DNA of 53,298 nucleotides from Bacteroidota bacterium (lineage in GTDB: Bacteria; Bacteroidota; Bacteroidia; Bacteroidales; JAIFNL01): NCBI GenBank assembly GCA_020047755.1, contig JAIFNL010000051.1, positions 1-53,298 of the forward strand, written 5' to 3'. Made by a program: the position numbers and the translations under genes. Below the pieces are notes generated by a model. The model did no database searches, was not told the origin of the DNA, and saw only the letters and a list, made by a program, of their open reading frames with translations. Positions 45,701 to 53,059 of the stretch are shown here, piece by piece; the first letter of the stretch is position 1; every line of letters starts with the position of its first letter.

Positions 45701-46823
45701 GCATTAGATATTTTTCATATTTTAAGGTCTTTTCTATTTGATTTTCAAGCTGTGTAACTGTTTGAGCAGAGAAGCGTCCGTAAAAAACTTCAGGTAAATT
45801 ATCGCCAGTGTATTCAAAGTAACGTAAATCGGTAACATGCTCATCTCCATTGTAACTACTCTGCCACGATGGAATTTGCTCCACATCGCCAACTAAAAGC
45901 GCGAAGGTAGGAGCATTTGTGCCTGCCGCAGGATTTGTATATAAAGTTTTAAGGTATTCTTTTATGGCAGTTGTTGTCTTGCCTATCTGGTCGGTATAAG
46001 CTGTAACTACTTGAAAACCTTTTTGTTGTTTCCATGTAATAAAGCTAGCTAGTGTTGCTTCAAACATTCTATCAGCTACAATTACAAAAACAGGTGGAGT
46101 TGCTGTTATTAATCCCTTTTGATTGTCATTTTTTGGATTTACAACGAATTTTTCTACTAAATCAGTAAAAAAAGGCGATTGATTACTTGTATTTATTATT
46201 TTTGTTGTAGCTACGTTTTTAAAACTTATTTCAATCTTTAAATTGTTGTAAACTTTCAAAATGTTTTTTTCTGAATTGTATTCAAAAGGCTGAATTTCAA
46301 TTCTTCCAAGTTGAATTGTTCGCATAGTTCCTACGTATTCAAAGCTTGCAATTTCTTTTTTGATAAATGTATTTTTTGAATACGCTTCTTTATCAAAATA
46401 AAACGGAATTTCTTTTTCTGTTTTGCAAATAGACGGTTGCTGTGGCATTATTTTTTCAGAAATTCCATTTTTTCCAAGTACCACAACTTCTTCATCGTAG
46501 CTTACTATTTTAAGTTCAACTTCTGTACCATTGGGTATTTCAATTAGTTTGCTAATCACAGGTAGCTGTGGTTGCCCTTTTCCAAAAGTTTTGCTAAAAC
46601 CTTCAACTTCTAAGCTAACAAATTCGTTTTTCTGACCTTTGCTTGTAGGCTGTTGCACGAAATTTAATTCGCTAATTGTATTTTTAAATATCAGATTATC
46701 AAAACCTTGTTCTATGCTTTGTAAAGTATTTTTCCCATTTTTTAATTTAATAGTAATCTTGTTTTGCGAAAATACATTTGTGCTAAAAAGCACTAATAAT
46801 AAGTAAATTAGATATTTTTTCAT
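42729..46823 (-). CDS. Gingipain-like C25 cysteine peptidase with CUB domains and T9SS sorting domain
   Basis: The 1364-residue product has a signal peptide (MKKYLIYLLLVLFSTNVFSQ), a propeptide region (to about 230), and a C25 caspase-like fold with catalytic His in NYTAHCSPSGW (about 457) and Cys in GNCCQSV (about 489). Then come immunoglobulin-like domains, a CUB domain (about 950-1060, CNGIFYDSGN ... GWKANVEC), a fibronectin-like domain, a second CUB domain (about 1155-1270, CSGYFYDSGG ... GWKAKLSC), and a Por/type IX secretion C-terminal sorting domain (LYPNPTSGFFTIQYPF to the end). It is exported through the outer membrane by the type IX system and either released or anchored. It is a monocistronic unit. 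Confidence 0.94.
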   Translation of the reverse strand: MKKYLIYLLLVLFSTNVFSQNKITIKLKNGKNTLQSIEQGFDNLIFKNTISELNFVQQPTSKGQKNEFVSLEVEGFSKTFGKGQPQLPVISKLIEIPNGTEVELKIVSYDEEVVVLGKNGISEKIMPQQPSICKTEKEIPFYFDKEAYSKNTFIKKEIASFEYVGTMRTIQLGRIEIQPFEYNSEKNILKVYNNLKIEISFKNVATTKIINTSNQSPFFTDLVEKFVVNPKNDNQKGLITATPPVFVIVADRMFEATLASFITWKQQKGFQVVTAYTDQIGKTTTAIKEYLKTLYTNPAAGTNAPTFALLVGDVEQIPSWQSSYNGDEHVTDLRYFEYTGDNLPEVFYGRFSAQTVTQLENQIEKTLKYEKYLMPDASYLGKSLLVSGVDADFAPKYGNGAINYAHTYYVNDAHKVEAYTYLYNDAINSTVMSSNNSAASSSVIGKINQGVALANYTAHCSPSGWADPRFGNNDVAGLTNIDKYGVWIGNCCQSVTFNQSEAFAEAVLRAKNKGAVGYIGGSNYTYWDEDFYWGVGVAAISANPTYEASGRGAYDALFHDKANEINNLATWYVTQAQVNVAGNLAVQASSSDLKAYYWEIYHVMGDPSLMPYLYEAEAIKATFAPSVLIVGSNSFSVATNAYAYVAFSQNGKFIGSAMADAQGNANLSFPANLLTVGKATIVITAQNKQPFLGEITVSPADQPYVVLNSFETLPKPDFGKTVSLKTKFKNLAGKTTNYHASNIIATIESTNQYVTVIDNSENIALINAGDSVIIASAFSFQLADNVPNGELLDFKLTITSENAKYSWLSNFKISANAPSITINELQITNDNNSNKILDPDETANIVIKVQNTGTAEANFEGILTLQNAGNTDLTIFNSNVSHTILPKSSTEFVFAVKANTTTLIGTPVNLNFTVQAGERKQYSLSEVKKLNIGEIPVYLMNNSASITACNGIFYDSGNLENNYSDNEDLVKTFSSPNSNSMLSVDFKSFNLEENYDYLYVYEGPDANYPQINGSPFTGTKSPGKITTSSAFTFRFKSDTYENKEGWKANVECFTPSVVPSCATNPSPTNDATAIYPAILSWSAENATEFEVYFGTNSNPLTNSPITVKNKSYGINVLPNTTYFWTVVPKNSVGNAGSCQVWKFTTGEVEYIMTNGKFYNACSGYFYDSGGKSGNYKANEYYIMTLYPQEANSILKVNFEEFNIEPDGNTCYDYMRIFDGTTIYDRLLGEYCGETVATGLAEIKATNPKGALTFAFVSDESEQRLGWKAKLSCINTTGFDELERVKMQLYPNPTSGFFTIQYPFNENENIEIQLISINGEIVFKEVFSQIDGKIELNLENLSNGMYHVRLIGDKQTINEKIVIQK

Positions 46824-47117
46824 GAAATCATTTATAAAGAATTATTTATTTTGTTTGAGAATAATAAACGTTTTAGTTGGTTCTATTATTCTAAAAACCT
46901 TCTATCTTTTGTAAAAGTTATACATTTTAGAAAACTATTTTCTGTCTTTTTAAAGTTTTTATAAATGCCAAAAATAGATAAAAAAATGTGAATAGATAAA
47001 AAAACAGATAAAAAATTTATTTTAAAGTAAAAAAAGACCTATTTGTATGAAATTCATTTATTCTTCTTATTTTTATCAAATTAAATTAGAGTCAAATCAA
47101 ATATTAATATATTTATT

Positions 47118-48389
47118 ATGAATCATTTATCTCAGTTCTTATCCGATTTTTTTTCCATTCTTAACGAAATGTCGCCATATTTGCTTTTGGGCTTTTTGGT
47201 TGCAGGAATTTTGAATGCCTTGATTCCCAAACGAATGATAAATAAATATTTAGGAAAAAATAATTTCAAATCTGTTTTTAACGCTTCACTTTTGGGAGTC
47301 CCTTTACCACTTTGCTCGTGTGGTGTAATTCCTACCGGAATTTCTTTTTATAAAAATGGAGCTTCAAAAGGTGCAACTAATTCGTTTCTTATCTCTACTC
47401 CTCAAACTGGAGTTGATTCAATATTAGTTACTTATTCGTTGCTAGGGTTGCCTTTTGCAATACTTCGCCCTTTTATAGCCTTAGTTTCGGGAATTATAGG
47501 AGGACTTTTTACCAATGCTTTCGATAAAGAAGTTGAAATTGTTAAAAATCAAATTGTGAATGAAGATTCGACTTATAAAACAATTTTTGATAAAATTTTC
47601 AAATATGCTTTTGTCGATTTCTTGCAAGATATAGCTAACTGGTTGATAATAGGCTTGTTAATTGCAGCTTTCATTTCAGTGGCTATTCCAGAAAGTTTTT
47701 TTTCTAACTATTTGGATAATAGCTTTTTAAGTATGATAGTGGTGTTAATTGCAGCAGTTCCTTTGTATGTTTGTGCTACCTCGTCGGTTCCAATTGCAGC
47801 CGTTTTGTTAATGAAGGGACTTTCGCCAGGAGCTGCACTTGTTTTTTTAATGGCAGGACCTGCTACAAATGCTGCTACTATTACCGTTATTAAAAATTCG
47901 ATGGGAAAAAAAGCTTTATTTTCTTACCTTTTTTCCATTATTTTTTCAGCACTTTTTTTTGGTACTATTATAAACGAATTTTTACCAGCACACTGGTTTT
48001 CGATGGGAGCAATTCATGCTTTGCACTCACACTCACACGAAATACTGCCTTTCTGGTTCAAAACTCTTTCGTCGGTAGCTTTGGCTTTATTGCTTATCAA
48101 TGCCTATGTACAGAAATATAAATCAAAGTTTTTCTCAAATAAAATTAAATATCAACAAGTTACAAACATAAAAGGAATGGAAAATATATCAGTAATAATT
48201 AAAGGAATGAACTGCAACCATTGCAAACAAAATGTGCTTAATGCACTTTCTCAAATATCTGAAATAGAGAATGTTGACGTAGATTTGGTTGCTGAAACAG
48301 CTACAATTAAAGGAAAAAATGTAAATTTAGACCTTGTGAAAGCTGAAGTTGAAAAAATTGGCTATAAATTTATGGGACTAAAAGAATAA
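47118..48389 (+). CDS. SO_0444-type Cu/Zn efflux permease with C-terminal HMA domain
   Basis: The 423-residue product matches the SO_0444 family of the DUF318/YraQ permease superfamily: PLPLCSCGVIPTGISFYKNGASKGATNSFLISTPQTG (positions about 62-98; CSCG is the metal-binding motif), a second repeat with VCATSSVPIAAVLLMKGLSPGAALVFLMAGPATN, and a His-rich loop (HALHSHSHEI). The last 70 residues form a heavy-metal-associated domain with GMNCNHC (about 364-370) and a typical beta-alpha-beta-beta-alpha-beta layout. It should export copper or zinc across the inner membrane, with the HMA domain handing over or sensing the ion. A terminator follows. Confidence 0.9.
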   Translation: MNHLSQFLSDFFSILNEMSPYLLLGFLVAGILNALIPKRMINKYLGKNNFKSVFNASLLGVPLPLCSCGVIPTGISFYKNGASKGATNSFLISTPQTGVDSILVTYSLLGLPFAILRPFIALVSGIIGGLFTNAFDKEVEIVKNQIVNEDSTYKTIFDKIFKYAFVDFLQDIANWLIIGLLIAAFISVAIPESFFSNYLDNSFLSMIVVLIAAVPLYVCATSSVPIAAVLLMKGLSPGAALVFLMAGPATNAATITVIKNSMGKKALFSYLFSIIFSALFFGTIINEFLPAHWFSMGAIHALHSHSHEILPFWFKTLSSVALALLLINAYVQKYKSKFFSNKIKYQQVTNIKGMENISVIIKGMNCNHCKQNVLNALSQISEIENVDVDLVAETATIKGKNVNLDLVKAEVEKIGYKFMGLKE

Positions 48390-48412
48390 TCCTTTTTTTT
48401 AGAAATCAAAAG

Positions 48413-48442
48413 AAGCTATGCAAACGTTTGTGTAGCTTTTTT
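48413..48442 (+). terminator. Rho-independent terminator after the metal permease gene
   Basis: AAGCTA (48413-48418) pairs with TAGCTT (48433-48438) and the inner CAAA-CG-TTTG continues the hairpin across a TG/TG mismatch; six T residues follow at once. It lies 23 nt after the stop. Confidence 0.75.
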
Positions 48443-48524
48443 AATTTGTATCTATCTTACAATAAACAACTTACAAAACAAATAGAAATTTATATATAAA
48501 TATTTATGAATATATGAAAATAAA

Positions 48525-48556
48525 TTTGGATTTCACAAAAAAAAATATTATGTTTG
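48525..48556 (+). promoter_or_regulatory. Candidate Bacteroidetes promoter for etfBA
   Basis: TTTG (48525-48528) is followed after 20 nt by TATGTTTG (48549-48556), a full match to the -33 and -7 consensus. It lies 121 nt before the etfB start and after the terminator of the upstream gene, so it is well placed. Confidence 0.6.
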
Positions 48557-48677
48557 CATAGTAAATTTTAAAAATCAATTTTAAAACAACAATAAATAAA
48601 TCAATATTTAGGCAAACCTTATTTGGCTAAGCAAAAAAAAATTAGGACGTTCAACCTTATTTCAACAAGCAATTTTT

Positions 48678-49421
48678 ATGAAAATACTTATTTGTATAGG
48701 CAGTGTGCCTGATACGACCTCGAAAATTAAATTTATTGAAAACGATACCGTTTTTAATAAAACTGACATTCAGTACATTGTAGGACCTCACGAAGAGCTT
48801 GCACTTACACGGTTGCTCGATTTGCGTGATGCTGGTAATGATTTGAAAATCACAACTGTAACTGTTGGCAACAAAGAAAGTGAAAATACCATTAGAAAAG
48901 CTTTGGCAATGGGAGCAGACGATGCTATCCGCGTAGATGCAGAACCTATTGACGCCTATTTTGTTGCAAATCAAATAGCCGAAGTATTAAAAAAAGGAAG
49001 TTACGATTTAATTGTAACAGGCAAAGAATCAATCGATTATAACGGTGGGCAAGTAGCCGGAATGATTGCCGAAATTCTAGATTTACCTTCCGTAAATAGT
49101 GCCTCATTCTTTGATATTCAAGGAGATAAAATGATAATAGAGCGCGAAAGCGATTTGGGCAAAGAAGTTATAGAAGGAGTAAAACCAATGGTAATTTCTG
49201 CCGGAAAAGGGTTTGCTATCGAGCCGAGAATTCCCAATATGCGTGGAATTATGTTAGCTCGCAAAAAAGAATTGCAAGTAGTGCAAGTATCTAACAATGA
49301 CTCCTTTACCGATTCTCAGAAGTATTACTTGCCACAACCCAAAGGTAAATGCAAATTTATTGCTACCGAAAATGCTGAAGATTTAGTTCGTTTACTTCAC
49401 GAAGAAGCCAAAATTATCTAA
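48678..49421 (+). CDS. etfB: Electron transfer flavoprotein beta subunit (EtfB/FixA)
   Basis: The 247-residue product has the ETF-beta features: KILICIGSVPDTTSKIKF at the N-terminus, VGPHEELALTRLLDLRDAG, the nucleotide-binding TVTVGNKESENTIRKALAMGADDAIRV, the VTGKESIDYNGGQVAGMIAE segment, and the recognition-loop region PRIPNMRGIMLARKKE. With EtfA it forms a heterodimer holding FAD and AMP that accepts electrons from acyl-CoA dehydrogenases. The alpha-subunit gene follows after 66 nt. The promoter at 48525-48556 serves both. Confidence 0.97.
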   Translation: MKILICIGSVPDTTSKIKFIENDTVFNKTDIQYIVGPHEELALTRLLDLRDAGNDLKITTVTVGNKESENTIRKALAMGADDAIRVDAEPIDAYFVANQIAEVLKKGSYDLIVTGKESIDYNGGQVAGMIAEILDLPSVNSASFFDIQGDKMIIERESDLGKEVIEGVKPMVISAGKGFAIEPRIPNMRGIMLARKKELQVVQVSNNDSFTDSQKYYLPQPKGKCKFIATENAEDLVRLLHEEAKII

Positions 49422-49487
49422 TATTCAAGTATTTATTCTTTTTCAGAAAAAAATTATTTTCAAATTTCAGATTAAAATTCGATTAAA

Positions 49488-50462
49488 ATGGCAGTTTTAG
49501 CATATACAGAAAATTGGAATGGCGAATTTAAAAAACTAACGCTCGAGTTGGTTTCTTACGCCCACGCTATTGCAGAAAAAATGGGCACTCAAGTGGTTTG
49601 TTTAACGGTTGGGAATGTTTCGGAAGCCAAACTTTTGGAGCTTGGCAAATTTGGGGCATCAAAAGTAATTGTTGCAAGCGGTGAAGGTTTACAAAATTTC
49701 ACAAGCCAAAGCTATACAAAATTAATTTCGGAAGTTGCTACACAACAAAATGCTCAAGTTTTGGTTTTTGCCAATAATGCCTCGGGCGAATCGCTTGCGC
49801 CACGCGTAAGTATAAGGCTCAAAGCAGGTTTAGCTCCCAATGTGGTTGATGTTCCTTCTAGTTTTGAGCCGCTTGTGGTTCGTAAAAAAGCTTTTTCGGG
49901 CAAGGCTTTTGTTGATTTCAAAATTACCTCAGAGGTAAAAGTTTTGACCTTAACCCAAAATGCTTACAAAATAGTTGAAAACGACGTTAATTGTGCTATA
50001 GAAAAGTATGATTTTGCAGTAAGCCAAGCAGATTTGGCAGTTGTGCCTAAGCAAATAATCAAATCGGACGGAAAAATGTCGGTAACAGATGCTGAGGTTT
50101 TAATTTCGGGCGGAAGAGGCTTAAAAGGTCCCGAAAATTGGGGAATGGTAGAGGAAATGGCTCAAATATTAGGCGCAGGAACTTGCTGTTCGCGTCCGGT
50201 AGCAGATTTGGGCTGGCGACCTCATCATGAGCACGTTGGGCAAACAGGAAAGGTAGTTGCGCCCAATTTGTATATTGCTATTGGCATTTCGGGAGCCATC
50301 CAACATTTAGCCGGCGTAAATGGCTCTAAAGTATTGGTTGCCATAAACAAAGACCCCGAAGCACCATTCTTTGAATCAGCCGATTATGGAATTATTGGCG
50401 ATGCCTTTGATGTTGTACCGCGCTTAAATGCGGCTTTTAAAAAGTTTAAAAGTGCCCAATAA
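49488..50462 (+). CDS. etfA: Electron transfer flavoprotein alpha subunit (EtfA/FixB)
   Basis: The 324-residue product has the ETF-alpha N-terminal domain and the C-terminal FAD-binding domain with [54 protein letters not shown] and [21 protein letters not shown], all of which contact FAD. It pairs with the EtfB encoded upstream and passes electrons from beta-oxidation to the quinone pool or other acceptors. A terminator at 50498-50526 separates it from the acyl-CoA ligase gene that follows. No acyl-CoA dehydrogenase gene is seen in the window. Confidence 0.97.
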   Translation: MAVLAYTENWNGEFKKLTLELVSYAHAIAEKMGTQVVCLTVGNVSEAKLLELGKFGASKVIVASGEGLQNFTSQSYTKLISEVATQQNAQVLVFANNASGESLAPRVSIRLKAGLAPNVVDVPSSFEPLVVRKKAFSGKAFVDFKITSEVKVLTLTQNAYKIVENDVNCAIEKYDFAVSQADLAVVPKQIIKSDGKMSVTDAEVLISGGRGLKGPENWGMVEEMAQILGAGTCCSRPVADLGWRPHHEHVGQTGKVVAPNLYIAIGISGAIQHLAGVNGSKVLVAINKDPEAPFFESADYGIIGDAFDVVPRLNAAFKKFKSAQ

Positions 50463-50497
50463 ATAGTTGAACTTACAATTTTATAATTTAAAAATTA

Positions 50498-50526
50498 GAG
50501 CTTCTATTTGAAGCTCCTATTTTTAC
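50498..50526 (+). terminator. Rho-independent terminator after etfA
   Basis: GAGCTTC (50498-50504) and GAAGCTC (50510-50516) form a perfect 7-bp stem with a 5-nt loop, followed by CTATTTTTAC. It lies 36 nt after the etfA stop. Confidence 0.7.
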
Positions 50527-50581
50527 AATTTTTCAAATTACAATTTAAACTAAAACCAAACCGACCTTAAACTTTTTTGCT

Positions 50582-52302
50582 ATGAAAATAAAAAGAACCT
50601 TTGATATTTTAGATCACATAAAAAATAATTCGCCAAAAGAAATAAATCTTGCCGTAAAAAGAAATGGAAAGTGGGAAAAATTCTCGACCCAAGAATACGT
50701 TGATAATGTGAACTTTACCACTTATGGATTCATGGAACTGGGAATTAAAAAAGGAGACAAAATAGCAAGCGTTTCCAATAACAGACCTGAATGGAATTTT
50801 ATAGATATGGCTATGAATCAGCTTGGTGCCGTTCACGTGCCTATTTATCCAACGGTGAGTGAGGAAACATTTAAGCATATTTTTACGCACTCTGAATCCA
50901 GATTATTATTTTTAGGAACTCCCGAATTGTACCAGCGCATAAAACCTTATGCCGATGATGTTGCGAATATTGAAAAAGTATATGCTTTCGACAAAATTGA
51001 AGGTGCAATTCATTTTGACGAATTGGTTGGATTGGGAAAAAAACATCAAGAAAAATACAAAAATCTTCTCAATGAAATCAAAAATACGGTAAATGAAGAT
51101 GATTTGTGCTCAATTATTTACACTTCGGGCACTACCGGCTTACCTAAAGGAGTAATGCTTTCGCACAAAAATTTCATGTCGAATGTATTGGCTTGTGGCA
51201 CTTTGCTTCCTTTAGATAAGGAAAATAAATCATTGAGTTTCTTGCCTTTGTGCCATGTTCTTGAGCGAATGGTAAATTACCTGGTTCAATATTTAGGAGC
51301 ATCGGTTTATTATGCCGAAAGTATTGAAACTATGGCAGAAAATATTCGTGAAATAAAACCAAATCATTTTACAGCAGTTCCTCGTGTTTTTGAAAAGGTG
51401 TATGATAAAATTCTTGCAAAAGGAAGAGAATTAACCGGAATTAAAAGGTCTTTATTTTTCTGGGCAGTAAATTTAGCCGAAGCGTATGAATTTACGGGAA
51501 AAAGTGCTTGGTATAAATTGCAATTGAAAATAGCCGATAAACTTATTTTTAAAAAGTGGCGCGAAGCCTTGGGTAACGAAATAAAAGTGGTACTTTCGGG
51601 CGGAGCAGCTTTGCAAGTTCGTTTGGCTCGGGTATTTTGGGCAGCGGGCATTAAAATTATTGAAGGCTATGGGTTGACCGAAACTTCGCCGGTTATTGCC
51701 GTAAACCGTTGGGCTTTTCCTGATGTGCGTTTTGGAACGGTGGGACCGCTTATCGAAACCTCGCAAGTAAAAATAGCTGAAGATGGCGAAATTTTATTCA
51801 AAGGACCTAACTTGATGTTGGGTTTCACACAGGCGATATTGGCGAATTGCAAGATAGAAATATATTGAAAATAACCGACCGCAAAAAAGAAATTTTCAAG
51901 CTATCGACAGGTAAATATGTTGCACCTCAAGTAGTTGAAAATAGATTTAAAGAATCGTCTTTTATAGAACAAATTATTGTAGTAGGAGCCGACGAAAAAT
52001 TTACTGCTGCTATGATTGTTCCTAATTTTGATTATTTACGCAACTGGGGCAAACTGCACGAACTTCCGGAATTATCTAATTTAGAGTTAATTGAAAATGA
52101 GAAAGTTTTAGCTCGCTTTACAGAAGAGGTTGAGCGGATTAATGCTCTGTGTAACAAAACCTTCAAAGTGAAAAAATTTGCTTTGGTTCCCGATTCTTGG
52201 TCACCAGAAACCGGAGAACTTTCGCCTACGCTGAAATTGAAACGCAAAGTAATTAAGGAAAAATACCGCGATAAATTTGACCGAATTTATGGTTATAAAT
52301 AG
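50582..52302 (+). pseudogene. Long-chain acyl-CoA ligase (AMP-binding), frameshifted by internal deletion
   Basis: Two plus-strand frames form one long-chain fatty acid-CoA ligase. The first (50582 to about 51825) holds the AMP-binding core: IIYTSGTTGLPKGVMLSH, LPLCHVLERM, VLSGGAALQ and EGYGLTETSPV, and ends in FKGPNLMLGF. The second resumes at HTGDIGELQDRNILKITDRKKEIFK (starting at 51826) and runs to 52302 through the C-terminal domain with GKYVAPQVVE and LTPTLKLKRK-like GELSPTLKLKRKVI. The stretch normally lying between LGY/F and WFHTGD, about 17 residues, is missing and the frame shifts. This removes the hinge-adjacent loop, so the protein as read would be truncated. The enzyme activates fatty acids for beta-oxidation, which fits the etfBA neighbours. 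It may be a real deletion or an assembly error. Confidence 0.87.
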
Positions 52303-52366
52303 TTGCTGATTTAACTCTTAATAATAGGAATGCAAAAAAGAAAAATGCCACGAATGCACAAATTTA

Positions 52367-52549
52367 TTGATAGCGTAACTTGATAGTAACCAAAATTGTA
52401 AGAGAAGCAAAATTACGCAATTTCCCAAATTCTAATAACAAATTGTTCTATTGTTAAATTGTTCTATTGCTATTTTATTAAGAAAAATTGAAAGATTTAC
52501 AATTTTAGCTTACTTTTTGAAGAAGTTCCCATTTTTTTACACTACCAAT
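52367..52549. repeat. Dispersed repeat, copy B
   Basis: This copy shares with copy A (211-361) and copy C (52664-52835) the ordered blocks TTGATAGTAACC, AAATTAC, AAATTCTAATAA, AAATTGTT, and CTTTTT near the end. With copy C it also shares the lead-in GATAGCGTAA and a central run of ATTGTT-type units (ATTGTTCTATTGTTAAATTG). With copy A it shares the end CATTTTTTTACACTACCAA. It begins 64 nt after the acyl-CoA ligase stop; the sequence just before contains TGCCACGAATGCACAAA. Confidence 0.75.
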
Positions 52550-52577
52550 TTATTAAGACGTTGTTGTCAAAAAAAAA

Positions 52578-52607
52578 AATAGCCCCGACCTTCTGGTCGG
52601 GGCTATT
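52578..52607. repeat. REP-like GC-rich hairpin 1
   Basis: AATAGCCCCGACC (52578-52590) and GGTCGGGGCTATT (52595-52607) form a perfect 13-bp stem with a TTCT loop, GC-rich in an otherwise AT-rich region. Eleven A residues lie just to the left, so on the minus strand the hairpin is followed by a T run and could work as a terminator. The same CCCCGACC/GGTCGGGG core recurs at 52902-52921. Confidence 0.75.
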
Positions 52608-52663
52608 GATTTACAATTATTTATATTTTAGCATGGTTTGTATTAAATTATTCTTAAAAAAAT

Positions 52664-52835
52664 AGATAGCGTAATTTGATAGTAACCGATATTTTAAGAA
52701 AAACAAAATTACACATTTTTTTCCAAATTCTAATAATAAATTGTTCCATTGTTCAATTGTTCAACTGTTATTTTATATCGAAAAATTGGAAAATTTAGAA
52801 TTTTAGCGAACTTTTTCAAAAAGTCACTATTTTTG
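52664..52835. repeat. Dispersed repeat, copy C
   Basis: Third copy of the dispersed repeat in the window, with GATAGCGTAA, TTGATAGTAACC, AAAATTACAC, AAATTCTAATAATAAATTG and three ATTGTTC-type units, then GCGAACTTTTTCAAAAAG. Its right end runs into the REP-like hairpin at 52836 instead of the ACACTACCAA end seen in copies A and B. It lies about 115 nt after copy B in the same direction. Confidence 0.75.
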
Positions 52836-52879
52836 GGCTTTAGCCCAAATTGGGAGCGCATGTATTTTGGGCTAAAGCC
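52836..52879. repeat. REP-like inverted repeat 2
   Basis: GGCTTTAGCCCAAA (52836-52849) and TTTGGGCTAAAGCC (52866-52879) form a perfect 14-bp inverted repeat with a 16-nt spacer. Each arm also contains its own small palindrome (GGGCTTTAGCCC, GGCTAAAGCC). A degenerate version is seen near 13806-13843. Confidence 0.75.
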
Positions 52880-52901
52880 TGATTTTCGGTGGTTTTCATT
52901 T

Positions 52902-52921
52902 CCCCGACCTGAAGGTCGGGG
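52902..52921. repeat. REP-like GC-rich hairpin 3
   Basis: CCCCGACCT (52902-52910) and AGGTCGGGG (52913-52921) form a perfect 9-bp stem with a GA centre. It has the same core as the hairpin at 52578-52607. Confidence 0.7.
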
Positions 52922-53059
52922 CTAATTATTTTTTTTTAAAACAACATCTAACTAAAATACCTTTTTATTTTTATTGAGTGTGGTTTGGTTTTTTATTGGT
53001 TGGATAGGTAAAATGGCTGATTTTAGGGCAAATAATGCTTTGTGAGAATGATTTTTGGC

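Noticed and set aside
46970-47030. Short AGATAAAAAA repeats upstream of the metal permease
   Set aside because: Only three loose copies in low-complexity AT-rich sequence; chance is likely.
48657-48974. Minus-strand frame of 105 codons opposite etfB
   Set aside because: It lies antisense to a well-supported etfB, has no recognisable motif or leader, and is best explained as a shadow.
52341-52361. TGCCACGAATGCACAAA block before repeat copy B as part of the repeat
   Set aside because: It is not shared by copies A or C.
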